DNA from: UBA9676 sp036522155
Lineage (GTDB): Bacteria > Actinomycetota > Actinomycetes > Streptosporangiales > Streptosporangiaceae
DNA: 5,841 bases
Direction: 5' to 3'
Assembly (NCBI GenBank): GCA_036522155.1
Contig: DATDGI010000459.1
Coordinates: 1-5,841 of the forward strand
Shown here: positions 1 to 5,130 of the stretch, piece after piece
How the letters are laid out: the number at the start of each line of letters is the position of its first letter
Numbering within the stretch: the stretch's first letter is position 1
Translations under genes and position numbers: made by a program
The notes under the pieces: model-generated
The model's database searches: none
What the model saw: the letters and a program-made list of their open reading frames with translations, nothing else
What the model was told of the DNA's origin: nothing

Positions 1-1563
1 GGACGGGTCCAGGATGAGCACCTTGTTCGAGGCGGCCGCCTCCATATTGGTGCCCTGCGGGATGAAGCCACCGATCACCCACAGCTGGCCCCGGTAGTTC
101 ACAATCATCGCGTGATGCAACGGGAAGGGCAGATTAGGGCCGGTATGCCATGTGTGGGCGGCCAGATCGTAATACTCGGTCCGGTTCGTGGCCTGATCGG
201 CGCTGAGCAGGCCACCGGCCAGCCAGACCTGGCCACCCAGCACCGCCGCGTGCAACTGCTGCACCGCGAACGGCGACTCAGCCCCCAGCTGCCAGCCGGC
301 ATGCTGAACCGTTTTGTGGGAGCCGCTAGCGCTGGGTGCAGGAGAGCGGCTGGTGGTGCCGCGATAGATCAGATAGCCGCCGGCAGCGGCGATGACCAGG
401 ACAAGTGCACCCAGGCCGGCCAGCAGCCGCCGCCGGTTCGGGCGGACCGGGGGTGGCGGCTCGGCGGATGGCGGGCCGCCAGGTGGCCGCTCGCGCGCCG
501 GGCTGGGCGAGGCGGGAGGGGAATAACCGCTGGCGACTGGCTGGGTGGTGTGCGTGCCGGCTGCTGCGGCAGCGGCGGGGGTGGCGGGCTCGGCGGGAGC
601 GGGGGTGGCGGGCTCGTTGACGGCGGGCTCGGCGGGAGCGGGGCTGGCGGGCTCGGCGAGGGCGGCGCTCCCGGCCAGGACGGTGGTGGTGTGTGGGACG
701 GCGGGGGTGGCGCCGAGCAGGGCGGCGCGGGCGGCGGTGACCAATTCGCGGCATGTGGCGTAGCGGTCGGCGGGGTCTTTGGCCAGGGCTTTGCCCATGA
801 CCTGGTCGATGCCGGGGGGCAGGGTGGGCTGCAGTGAGCTGGGGGTGGTGGGCATTTCTTCCACGTGCGCCCAGATGACCGCGGCGTCGACGTCTTTGGC
901 GAAGGGCACCCGGCCGGTCAGGCACTCATACAGCACACACCCCAGCGAGTAGATGTCGGCCCGGCCATCGACGGGGCGGCCCCGGATCTGCTCGGGGGAG
1001 ATGTAGTCAATGGTGCCCATGAACTCACCGGTCGCGGTCAGCCCGCTGTGCGAGGCGGCATGCTTGCTGATGCCAAAGTCGCTCAGGTAGACGTGATCGG
1101 GCTCGTCGTCGTCATCGGAGCCGTGCTCGATCAAAATGTTGCCCGGCTTGACGTCGCGGTGCACCAGCCCGTGCCGGTGCGCGGCATCCAGCGCCCGGCC
1201 CGCCTGGCCGATCAGCAAAAGCGCCTGATCGGGCGCCAGCACATGCTTGGCCTTCAGCACCGCCCGCAGATCCGCGCCGACGACATAGCGCATCGCGATA
1301 TACAGCAGATCCTCATGCGAGCCCATGTCATAGATCGGGATCACATTCGGGTGATTCAGCGACGCCGCGATCCGCGACTCCTTCAAAAACCGGGTCCGGA
1401 ACATGTCGTTGGTGGCCAGCTCGGGCGCCAGCACCTTTAGCGCCACCGTGCTGCCCAGCCGCGGATTCTCCGCCTCATACACCACACTCATCCCACCCCG
1501 GCCCAGCACCCCCCGCAGCCGGTAACCCGCCAGATCATCTCCCACCATCGGCAGTGTGGCCAT
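1..1563 (-). CDS. Receptor-type Ser/Thr protein kinase with Kelch-repeat sensor (C-terminus outside window)
   Basis: Translated from the ATG at 1563, the frame stays open for 521 codons to the window edge. The Hanks-type kinase domain spans about residues 13-283. It has a Gly-loop GRGGMSVV (21-28), the ATP lysine K43 in VALK, a helix-C Glu (E62), HRDVKPGN (135-142, catalytic D137), DFG (162-164), Thr residues in the activation loop (T176, T178, T184) and SPE (189-191). All catalytic residues are present, so it should be active; the RD motif suggests control by activation-loop phosphorylation. An acidic DDDDE stretch (150-154) sits between HRD and DFG. A Pro/Ala linker (about 285-375) leads to RRR (377-379) and a transmembrane helix (about 380-400). 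The outer part has Kelch features: GG pairs at 443-444, 450-451 and 498-499, YYD (464-466), W472 and LWVIGG (494-499). This fits a cytoplasmic kinase with an extracellular beta-propeller sensor. No PASTA repeats are seen. The ligand and targets are unknown. Confidence 0.95.
   Translation of the reverse strand, partial: MATLPMVGDDLAGYRLRGVLGRGGMSVVYEAENPRLGSTVALKVLAPELATNDMFRTRFLKESRIAASLNHPNVIPIYDMGSHEDLLYIAMRYVVGADLRAVLKAKHVLAPDQALLLIGQAGRALDAAHRHGLVHRDVKPGNILIEHGSDDDDEPDHVYLSDFGISKHAASHSGLTATGEFMGTIDYISPEQIRGRPVDGRADIYSLGCVLYECLTGRVPFAKDVDAAVIWAHVEEMPTTPSSLQPTLPPGIDQVMGKALAKDPADRYATCRELVTAARAALLGATPAVPHTTTVLAGSAALAEPASPAPAEPAVNEPATPAPAEPATPAAAAAAGTHTTQPVASGYSPPASPSPARERPPGGPPSAEPPPPVRPNRRRLLAGLGALVLVIAAAGGYLIYRGTTSRSPAPSASGSHKTVQHAGWQLGAESPFAVQQLHAAVLGGQVWLAGGLLSADQATNRTEYYDLAAHTWHTGPNLPFPLHHAMIVNYRGQLWVIGGFIPQGTNMEAAASNKVLILDPS
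559..657 (-). repeat. Ala/Pro/Glu repeats in the kinase juxtamembrane linker
   Basis: This stretch encodes kinase residues 303-335, in which AEPA units alternate with SPAP, TPAP and TPA. The DNA is correspondingly repetitive (recurring GGCGGGCTC and GGCGGGAGCGGGG words on the plus strand). The repeats form a flexible low-complexity linker between the kinase domain and the membrane helix and may vary in length between strains. Confidence 0.7.
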
Positions 1564-1570
1564 CACATCG

Positions 1571-1574
1571 CTCC
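1571..1574 (-). promoter_or_regulatory. Ribosome binding site of the kinase gene
   Basis: On the minus strand GGAG lies 7 nt before the ATG at 1563, a good Shine-Dalgarno spacing, which supports this start. A GTG codon directly precedes the ATG in frame but would be badly spaced. Confidence 0.6.
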
Positions 1575-1813
1575 GATCAGGCGAACGTCCGGAACCCGGA
1601 ATACCATCGGGCGGGCGATGGGGTCAGCTCCTGGCGGGAGGAGATGCCACTGGCGCGGCTCGGCGTGCCAATGCCGTAGTTTGCCATCAGCGACGCTGGG
1701 TCGCATATCTGGCCCCCCGGAGATTGGGCTGAGGTTAGTGTACGCATCCGGCACGGCTTGCACTATGGCCTGGCGGGGCCCAGCTACCTGCTCGGGCGGC
1801 TGGCGGTCGTGGC

Positions 1814-1866
1814 GCGGTAGGCACCGGCCCTGCCACCGTTAAGGTCCTTTGCACGTCGCCTACCGC
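1814..1866. repeat. 9-bp inverted repeat with 35-nt loop
   Basis: GCGGTAGGC at 1814-1822 is the exact reverse complement of GCCTACCGC at 1858-1866. It could form a long-loop hairpin in a transcript from either strand. No T-tract follows. In GC-rich DNA such a match can occur by chance; its neighbour at 1878-1905 makes it more noteworthy. Confidence 0.4.
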
Positions 1867-1877
1867 TGTGCCGCGGC

Positions 1878-1905
1878 TGCCGGGACCCGCTGCCTTGTCC
1901 CGGCA
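1878..1905. repeat. Hairpin with 9-bp perfect stem and 10-nt loop
   Basis: TGCCGGGAC at 1878-1886 pairs perfectly with GTCCCGGCA at 1897-1905. The stem is GC-rich and stable, but there is no following T-run, so it is not a typical intrinsic terminator. It lies about 315-340 bases upstream of the kinase start and could belong to an untranslated leader or a non-coding RNA. Confidence 0.45.
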
Positions 1906-2175
1906 CAGTGTGGCCGGTGACGAGGAAGTCTGCGGCGACATCGGTGCCCAGGACTGGCCGCTCTTGGGACCGGCCGCGGTGTGGTCTCGGCACTGCGGGT
2001 GACCGGCGGCGTGGAAGATAATCAGAATGCCAAAAATGGACAGCCCGCGCCTTGAACGGCACCTGGCCGACGTCCGTACAGAACGGCGGATCCGGATCGT
2101 CAAGAAGGGAGGCAGCGCCAACTACAGAGCGTGACGGGAGAACAGTGGCCCTTCACGCCGGATCGATGCTGAATC

Positions 2176-2184
2176 GAAAATCGG
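2176..2184 (+). repeat. Subterminal 9-bp inverted repeat, right-end copy of IS110
   Basis: GAAAATCGG here is the reverse complement of CCGATTTTC at 3707-3715. The two sit on either side of the transposase gene, about 1.54 kb apart from outer edge to outer edge. They may mark the element ends, although most IS110-group members have no clear inverted repeats. Confidence 0.45.
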
Positions 2185-2259
2185 TCAGTCAGTGGGCGCG
2201 CGGCAGCACCTGGCGGAGCCGGGTTCGGTCGTGGGTGAGAGCGGGTGCTGCGGGGTTGG

Positions 2260-3522
2260 TCAGGCGGCGTCCTGGAGGGTGACTTTCTTGCCGGACAGGC
2301 GTTCCAGCTCGGCGATGAGCTGGCGTTTGCGCCGCCGTGGGGCGAGGCGGTCGTGCCAGTCGGGGCCGAGGTCGGTGAAGTGGGCGTCAGGGTCAGAGAG
2401 CAGGTGCCAGGCGATAGTGAGGATGGAGTTGCCGACGGCGACCAGAGCGCGTTTGCTGCCACGGCGTTTGACGATCCGCTTGTAACGGGAGGCCAGGAAG
2501 GTGCTGGTCCGGGCGGCGCCGGCGGCGGCTTCGCCGATGGTGCCGCCGAGCCAGGGGTTGCCCTTGCCGGTGGCGGCGGCTTTGCTGCGGCCCGCGGACT
2601 GGCGGGCCTTGGGCGCGAACTTGGCCCACGAGACCAGGTGGCCGGGGGTGGGGAAGCGGGTCATATCGGTGCCGGTCTCGGCGATGATCTCCTGGGCAGC
2701 GGTGACGCCGATGCCGGGGATCTCATCGAGCTGGGCCACCCGGCTGGCGAACGGGGCGATCGCCTCCTCGATCCGGGCGGTGAGCGTATCGATCTGGGCG
2801 GTGAGCGCGTCGACGCGGTCGAGCATCATGCCCAGCAAGAACGCGTGGTGATCGGTGAAGTGCCCGGTGAGCGCCTCCTGCAAGACGCTCATCTTGGCGC
2901 GCATCTGCTTCCGGGCCAGGTCCGCGAGCACGTGCGGGTCGCGCTGCCCGGCGATGAGGCCGGCCAGCATGTCCCGGCCCGATACCCCGAAGATGTCAGA
3001 GATCACTGATGAGAGCTTCACCTGGGCGTCTTCCAGCAGTTTCTCGGCGCGCTGCTTCTCCCGGGTGCGTTCTTGGACCAGGGTGCGGCGGTAGCGGGTC
3101 AGGTCCCGCAGCTGCCGCTGGGGCCGGGCGGGGATGAAGCTGGCCCGGAGCATGCCGCGCTCGGCGAGCTTGCACAACCAGACCGAGTCGATCTTGTCGG
3201 TTTTCGGTCGGCCGGGGACGTTCTTGACGTCGCGGGCGTTGACCACCCAGCACTCGATGTCGTCTTCGAGCAGGTAGAACGGCGGCTTCCAGTATGCCGA
3301 GGTGGCCTCCATCACCACCCGGGTGACGCCCTGGCAGATCAGCCAGTCGCGCAGCCCCAGCAGCGCCGGGGTAGTCGTCGGGTAGGTACGGACCTCCTGG
3401 CGGCGTCCGCTCGGCTTGCGCTCGTGCGGCACCCGCACGCACGCAGTCAGCGACTTCTTCCCGATATCTAGGGCGGCGACCCGCGCTACCAGTTCGGCTG
3501 GCTCCTCGGTGACTTCCTCCAT
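2260..3522 (-). CDS. IS110-family DEDD transposase/recombinase
   Basis: The 420-residue protein has the two halves of IS110 recombinases. The N-terminal RuvC-like DEDD domain shows D19 (ALDIGK), E72 (VVMEATSAYW), D109 and D112 (KTDKIDSVWL). A charged, helical middle part (about 135-260) resembles the coiled-coil linker. The C-terminal Transposase_20 domain starts at IPGIGVTAA (268-276) and contains FPTPGHLVSWAKFAP (290-304), QSAGRSK (308-314) and GNPWLGG. S309 is the likely nucleophilic serine by its position in the QSA/QSG motif. In this family the protein uses a bridge RNA to pair donor and target DNA and recombines them without standard target duplications. I chose the ATG at 3522 because AAAGGA lies 8 nt before it; an in-frame ATG at 3576 would add 18 unrelated residues inside the leader. 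The frame is full length, with no missing key residue. Confidence 0.95.
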   Translation of the reverse strand: MEEVTEEPAELVARVAALDIGKKSLTACVRVPHERKPSGRRQEVRTYPTTTPALLGLRDWLICQGVTRVVMEATSAYWKPPFYLLEDDIECWVVNARDVKNVPGRPKTDKIDSVWLCKLAERGMLRASFIPARPQRQLRDLTRYRRTLVQERTREKQRAEKLLEDAQVKLSSVISDIFGVSGRDMLAGLIAGQRDPHVLADLARKQMRAKMSVLQEALTGHFTDHHAFLLGMMLDRVDALTAQIDTLTARIEEAIAPFASRVAQLDEIPGIGVTAAQEIIAETGTDMTRFPTPGHLVSWAKFAPKARQSAGRSKAAATGKGNPWLGGTIGEAAAGAARTSTFLASRYKRIVKRRGSKRALVAVGNSILTIAWHLLSDPDAHFTDLGPDWHDRLAPRRRKRQLIAELERLSGKKVTLQDAA

Positions 3523-3530
3523 GACCACGG

Positions 3531-3536
3531 TCCTTT
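3531..3536 (-). promoter_or_regulatory. Ribosome binding site of the IS110 transposase
   Basis: AAAGGA on the minus strand ends 8 nt before the ATG at 3522. It decides the start in favour of the 420-residue product over the upstream in-frame ATG at 3576. Confidence 0.7.
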
Positions 3537-3649
3537 CCGTCCAGGCAGATTCCAGGCGGCTGCCCGCGAGAGCCAAAGGGGGGTTCAGAGGCGGAATCGC
3601 GTGCTCGATGGCAACAATGCAGGACCCCTGTGGCAGGCTCCCAGCGCCA

Positions 3650-3659
3650 GACTCCTATG
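3650..3659 (-). repeat. 10-bp direct repeat, copy inside the IS110 leader
   Basis: CATAGGAGTC in element orientation; the same word recurs at 3748-3757. This copy lies on the 5' strand of the second hairpin of the candidate bridge RNA, where a target guide would be expected. Confidence 0.5.
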
Positions 3660-3706
3660 CGGGCTCAGCGGCACCAAGCATCACCGGCGTCGGCGGGCAA
3701 CCACCC

Positions 3707-3715
3707 CCGATTTTC
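3707..3715 (-). repeat. Subterminal 9-bp inverted repeat, left-end copy of IS110
   Basis: CCGATTTTC on the plus strand, partner of 2176-2184. It overlaps the TTCACGCC direct repeat at 3713-3720. Confidence 0.45.
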
Positions 3716-3737
3716 ACGCCTGCAGGGCGTCCCCGCA

Positions 3738-3766
3738 GGACATCGACGACTCCTATGTCTTGTCAA
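3738..3766 (-). promoter_or_regulatory. Possible promoter for the IS110 leader RNA
   Basis: On the minus strand a perfect TTGACA (-35) lies at 3766-3761. At 17-nt spacing the -10 position holds ATGTCC (3743-3738), which is a poor match. A start about 7 nt further on would be near 3731, just where the 5' hairpin of the candidate bridge RNA begins. The -35 stands in an AT-richer pocket, possibly in host flanking DNA. Confidence 0.3.
3748..3757 (-). repeat. 10-bp direct repeat, copy at the outer edge of the IS110 leader
   Basis: Second copy of CATAGGAGTC, 98 bp upstream of the first and in the same orientation. If it is the left target sequence plus core, the element would start here and not near 3720. 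Confidence 0.45.
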
Positions 3767-4173
3767 GTATTCGAGAATGGCTGGCTTGATTTTCTTTTCC
3801 TGGGTGAACTGGTGATCAGGTTGGCCTGGTCCAGGTCAACCGGTGGCGACCCGGTCTGGCCGCCGCCAGGGAGAACCAGGAGGTAGCCGGCTATTGCGGT
3901 CTTGCCCGTAAAGCCTGACCCGCCAGGAACAGCGACCGAAGTGGCCACAACCCAGCGGGGGCACGGACGGCATCGGCTGCGGCGGCGCGGCGTCTCGCAG
4001 ATGACGTCACGCGCAGATCGCCACGCCCGGAGCACCGTGGCCGGCCACGCACACGTCCGGAACGCGCGCGCGTAACGGCGGCAGTGTGCGCCTCGGCCCA
4101 GGCGAAGTGCGACCACACAGCGTCAAGCGAAGCCTTCCGCCCCCGGGATGGTGGCCAATGGCTGGTCATGGGA
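3758..4173. other. Gene-poor stretch between IS110 and the DUF664 gene
   Basis: This stretch of over 400 bases has no gene that I can support. The longest minus-strand frame (3763-4116) is Arg-rich at first, loses third-position GC bias toward its end and matches no family I know. The left part (about 3755-3815) is AT-richer than its surroundings. Recognisable items are the palindrome at 3819-3841 and a perfect TGACGTCA octamer near 4003-4010. The plus-strand promoter of the next gene begins at the right edge. Confidence 0.55.
3819..3841. promoter_or_regulatory. Operator-like 23-bp palindrome
   Basis: Arms GGTTGGCCTGG and CCAGGTCAACC flank a single central T, with one mismatched pair out of 11. 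The size and odd-centred symmetry suit a dimeric repressor such as a TetR- or GntR-type protein. No regulator gene is present in the window, and the nearest plus-strand gene starts about 370 bases away, so its target is unclear. Confidence 0.4.
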
Positions 4174-4203
4174 TCGACCGGGATAGCCGGCCACAACTAC
4201 CGT
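4174..4203 (+). promoter_or_regulatory. Promoter of the DUF664 gene (leaderless start)
   Basis: TCGACC (4174-4179) resembles a -35 box, and TACCGT (4198-4203) fits a TANNNT -10 after 18 nt. The ATG at 4211 follows the -10 by 7 nt, so transcription would start at or next to the start codon. No Shine-Dalgarno sequence is visible, which agrees with a leaderless mRNA. Confidence 0.45.
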
Positions 4204-4210
4204 GGCGGTT

Positions 4211-4741
4211 ATGACCGAAGCATGGACCGCTCCGCGGGTGGAGCGCACCGACCCGGGACGCGTCCTGGGTGAGCGCCAGGCGCTGGAGGCTTGGCTGGAC
4301 TTCCATCGCGACACGCTGCTGCTCAAGTGCGCCGGCCTGTCCGCTGGCCAGCTCAAGGAGCGGGCGGTGCCGCCGTCCCGGCTGTCCCTGCTGGGCCTGG
4401 TGCGGCACATGACCGAGGTCGAGCGCTGGTGGTTCCGCATGCACGCGGCGAACGCCGGCATGCCCTTCCCCTACGACCCGGACCAGACCGGCCAGGACTT
4501 CGAGGCGCTTGATGACGCGGACGCGGCCGCCAACATCGAGGCATTCAGACAGGAAATAGGGCACGCACGCGCCGCCGTAGCGGGAAGACAGCTCGATGAG
4601 GTCGTGCCCAGCCACGGTGACCACCCGGAGCGCACCCGGGACATCCGCTGGATCTACCTGCACATGATCGAGGAGTACGCGCGCCACAACGGCCACGCGG
4701 ACCTCATCCGGGAGCGGATCGACGGCGTCACCGGTGACTGA
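4211..4741 (+). CDS. DUF664 / DinB-superfamily protein
   Basis: The 176-residue product matches the actinobacterial DUF664 group of the DinB/YfiT-like four-helix-bundle superfamily in length and signature. An N-terminal helix WLDFHRDTLLLKCAGLS (28-44) is followed by PPSRLSLLGLVRHMTEVERWWF (54-75) and, near the C-terminus, RWIYLHMIEEYARHNGHADLIRERIDG. Histidines at 66, 151, 159 and 162 include the likely divalent-metal ligands. Members are soluble and usually of unknown substrate; some relatives are thiol-dependent S-transferases using mycothiol or bacillithiol. I infer a metal-dependent enzyme but cannot name a reaction. The ATG at 4211 is preferred over an in-frame GTG at 4202, because the GTG overlaps the proposed -10 box. 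The gene is followed at once by a GC hairpin. Confidence 0.9.
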   Translation: MTEAWTAPRVERTDPGRVLGERQALEAWLDFHRDTLLLKCAGLSAGQLKERAVPPSRLSLLGLVRHMTEVERWWFRMHAANAGMPFPYDPDQTGQDFEALDDADAAANIEAFRQEIGHARAAVAGRQLDEVVPSHGDHPERTRDIRWIYLHMIEEYARHNGHADLIRERIDGVTGD

Positions 4742-4757
4742 CCGCCCCCCGGGGCGG
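4742..4757 (+). terminator. GC hairpin just after the DUF664 stop codon
   Basis: CCGCCCC and GGGGCGG form a compact inverted repeat that starts at the base after the TGA. There is no T-tract, so it is at best a non-canonical terminator or a transcript-end stabiliser. Confidence 0.35.
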
Positions 4758-4770
4758 CACGGGGACGCAG

Positions 4771-4776
4771 TACCCT
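4771..4776 (+). promoter_or_regulatory. -10-like box of the small membrane protein gene
   Basis: TACCCT lies 6 nt before the ATG at 4783, the same geometry as upstream of the preceding gene. The start codon would coincide with the transcription start. No -35 match is visible. The intervening GGGGGC is G-rich but too close to be a well-spaced ribosome site. Confidence 0.35.
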
Positions 4777-4782
4777 GGGGGC

Positions 4783-4953
4783 ATGGGCCGGATGATCTTG
4801 ACGATCCTCGGCGCGATCCTGGCCATATGGCTCGTCTTCATGGCCATCGGCGGGATCTTCGCAATGGTCAAGACGTTCGTCATCATCGGGCTGATCGCAG
4901 TCGTCGTCTTCATCGTTGTGTCGCTGCTGTCCAAGCGCTCCCGCCGGAGCTAG
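4783..4953 (+). CDS. Small two-helix membrane protein, 56 residues
   Basis: The product is almost wholly hydrophobic, with two predicted membrane helices at about residues 4-29 and 31-49. They are separated by a single Lys (K30), and the protein ends in a basic KRSRRS tail that should stay in the cytoplasm. It has no cysteines and no extracellular domain of note. Small proteins of this kind are common as hypothetical proteins in actinomycetes; the function is unknown and I assign none. The long hydrophobic run with basic ends and the -10-like box in front support a real gene despite its size. It lies 41 nt after the DUF664 gene, beyond a GC hairpin, and probably has its own promoter. Confidence 0.75.
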   Translation: MGRMILTILGAILAIWLVFMAIGGIFAMVKTFVIIGLIAVVVFIVVSLLSKRSRRS

Positions 4954-5096
4954 CGGCAGTCACGACGCGGTGCAGCCCCCCGCTGCCAGGCGCGCGTGAA
5001 AGCCTGATCACCTGCCTGACATGCCGGCCGTCCCCGGTGCGCCTCCGGCAGCCAGCCAGCCGGCCAGAACGGGCGCCGATCGGCGGCTGTGCGCGC

Positions 5097-5115
5097 GCCC
5101 GGGCCAGGCCCGGGC
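5097..5115. repeat. Perfect 19-bp GC palindrome before the Mth938 gene
   Basis: GCCCGGGCC and GGCCCGGGC flank a single A. The right edge is 15 nt before the ATG at 5131. In RNA it would make a very stable hairpin just upstream of the translation start; in DNA it could bind a dimeric regulator. Confidence 0.5.
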
Positions 5116-5130
5116 TCATCTGGCCGCAGG

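Larger units (their letters stand above)
1564..2151. other. Intergenic stretch without a supported gene
   Basis: Nearly 590 bases lie between the kinase start and the IS110 element. Open frames on either strand give Arg/Ser/Pro-rich translations with no recognisable domain and no clear third-position bias. The stretch probably contains the kinase promoter, but I see no convincing -35/-10 pair. TACACT at 1737-1742 on the minus strand is a possible -10 without a good -35. Two inverted repeats at 1814-1866 and 1878-1905 are listed separately. Confidence 0.6.
2152..3720 (-). mobile_element. IS110-family insertion sequence, about 1.57 kb (ends approximate)
   Basis: A complete DEDD recombinase gene is flanked by about 190-235 nt of non-coding DNA upstream and about 100 nt downstream. 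This is the layout of the IS110 group, which carries its longer non-coding end, and its bridge RNA, 5' of the gene. The proposed ends rest on two signals. TTCACGCC is directly repeated at 2152-2159 and 3713-3720. Close to it lies a 9-bp inverted repeat, GAAAATCGG at 2176-2184 and CCGATTTTC at 3707-3715. IS110 elements usually lack clear terminal inverted repeats and do not make standard target duplications, so the ends are tentative. The upstream end could instead lie near 3748-3757, where a word from the leader recurs. The recombinase is intact, so the element may be active. Confidence 0.7.
3548..3731 (-). ncRNA. Candidate IS110 bridge RNA in the transposase leader
   Basis: IS110-group elements are known to encode a bridge RNA of roughly 170-200 nt between the left end and the recombinase gene. 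Here the non-coding leader has the right place, strand and length. Read in element orientation, three hairpins can be drawn by eye. A 5' hairpin (3730-3716) has 5-bp arms and a TGCAG-type loop. A second hairpin (3656-3621) has an AGGA/TCCT outer stem, an internal loop and a TGGC/GCCA inner stem. A third (3598-3548) has a GATTCC/GGAATC outer stem, a large asymmetric internal loop (18 and 4 nt) and a GGCT/AGCC inner stem. The order of 5' stem-loop, target loop and donor loop resembles the known architecture. The fold is hand-made, and the guide assignment is not proven. Confidence 0.5.

Noticed and set aside
112..837. Plus-strand 241-codon Gly-rich frame resembling a PGRS-like protein
   Set aside because: It is antisense to the kinase gene. 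The Gly-rich part is only the complement of the Ala/Pro linker repeats.
326..925. Minus-strand 199-codon His/Arg-rich frame
   Set aside because: It is an out-of-frame reading inside the kinase gene with no domain; the kinase frame shows all catalytic motifs over the same bases.
1735..2121. Minus-strand 128-codon frame upstream of the kinase
   Set aside because: The composition is Ser/Pro/Arg/Ala without a recognisable motif, and a second frame of similar length overlaps it, which points to chance.
2611..2655. SWAKFAP and QSA in place of the commoner SWAGLxP and QSG motifs in the transposase
   Set aside because: From memory of the family, actinobacterial IS110 proteins often show SWAKF and SAG here, so I do not count it as an inactivating change.
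2245..3009. Plus-strand 254-codon frame rich in Gly and Asp
   Set aside because: It is antisense to the IS110 transposase. Long antisense frames are common in such GC-rich DNA.
4003..4010. TGACGTCA octamer palindrome
   Set aside because: An 8-base palindrome is short and expected by chance; no bacterial regulator context is visible.
3763..4116. Minus-strand 117-codon frame between IS110 and the DUF664 gene
   Set aside because: No domain was recognised, codon bias fades toward the end, and it runs through the operator-like palindrome. A diverged gene remnant cannot be excluded.
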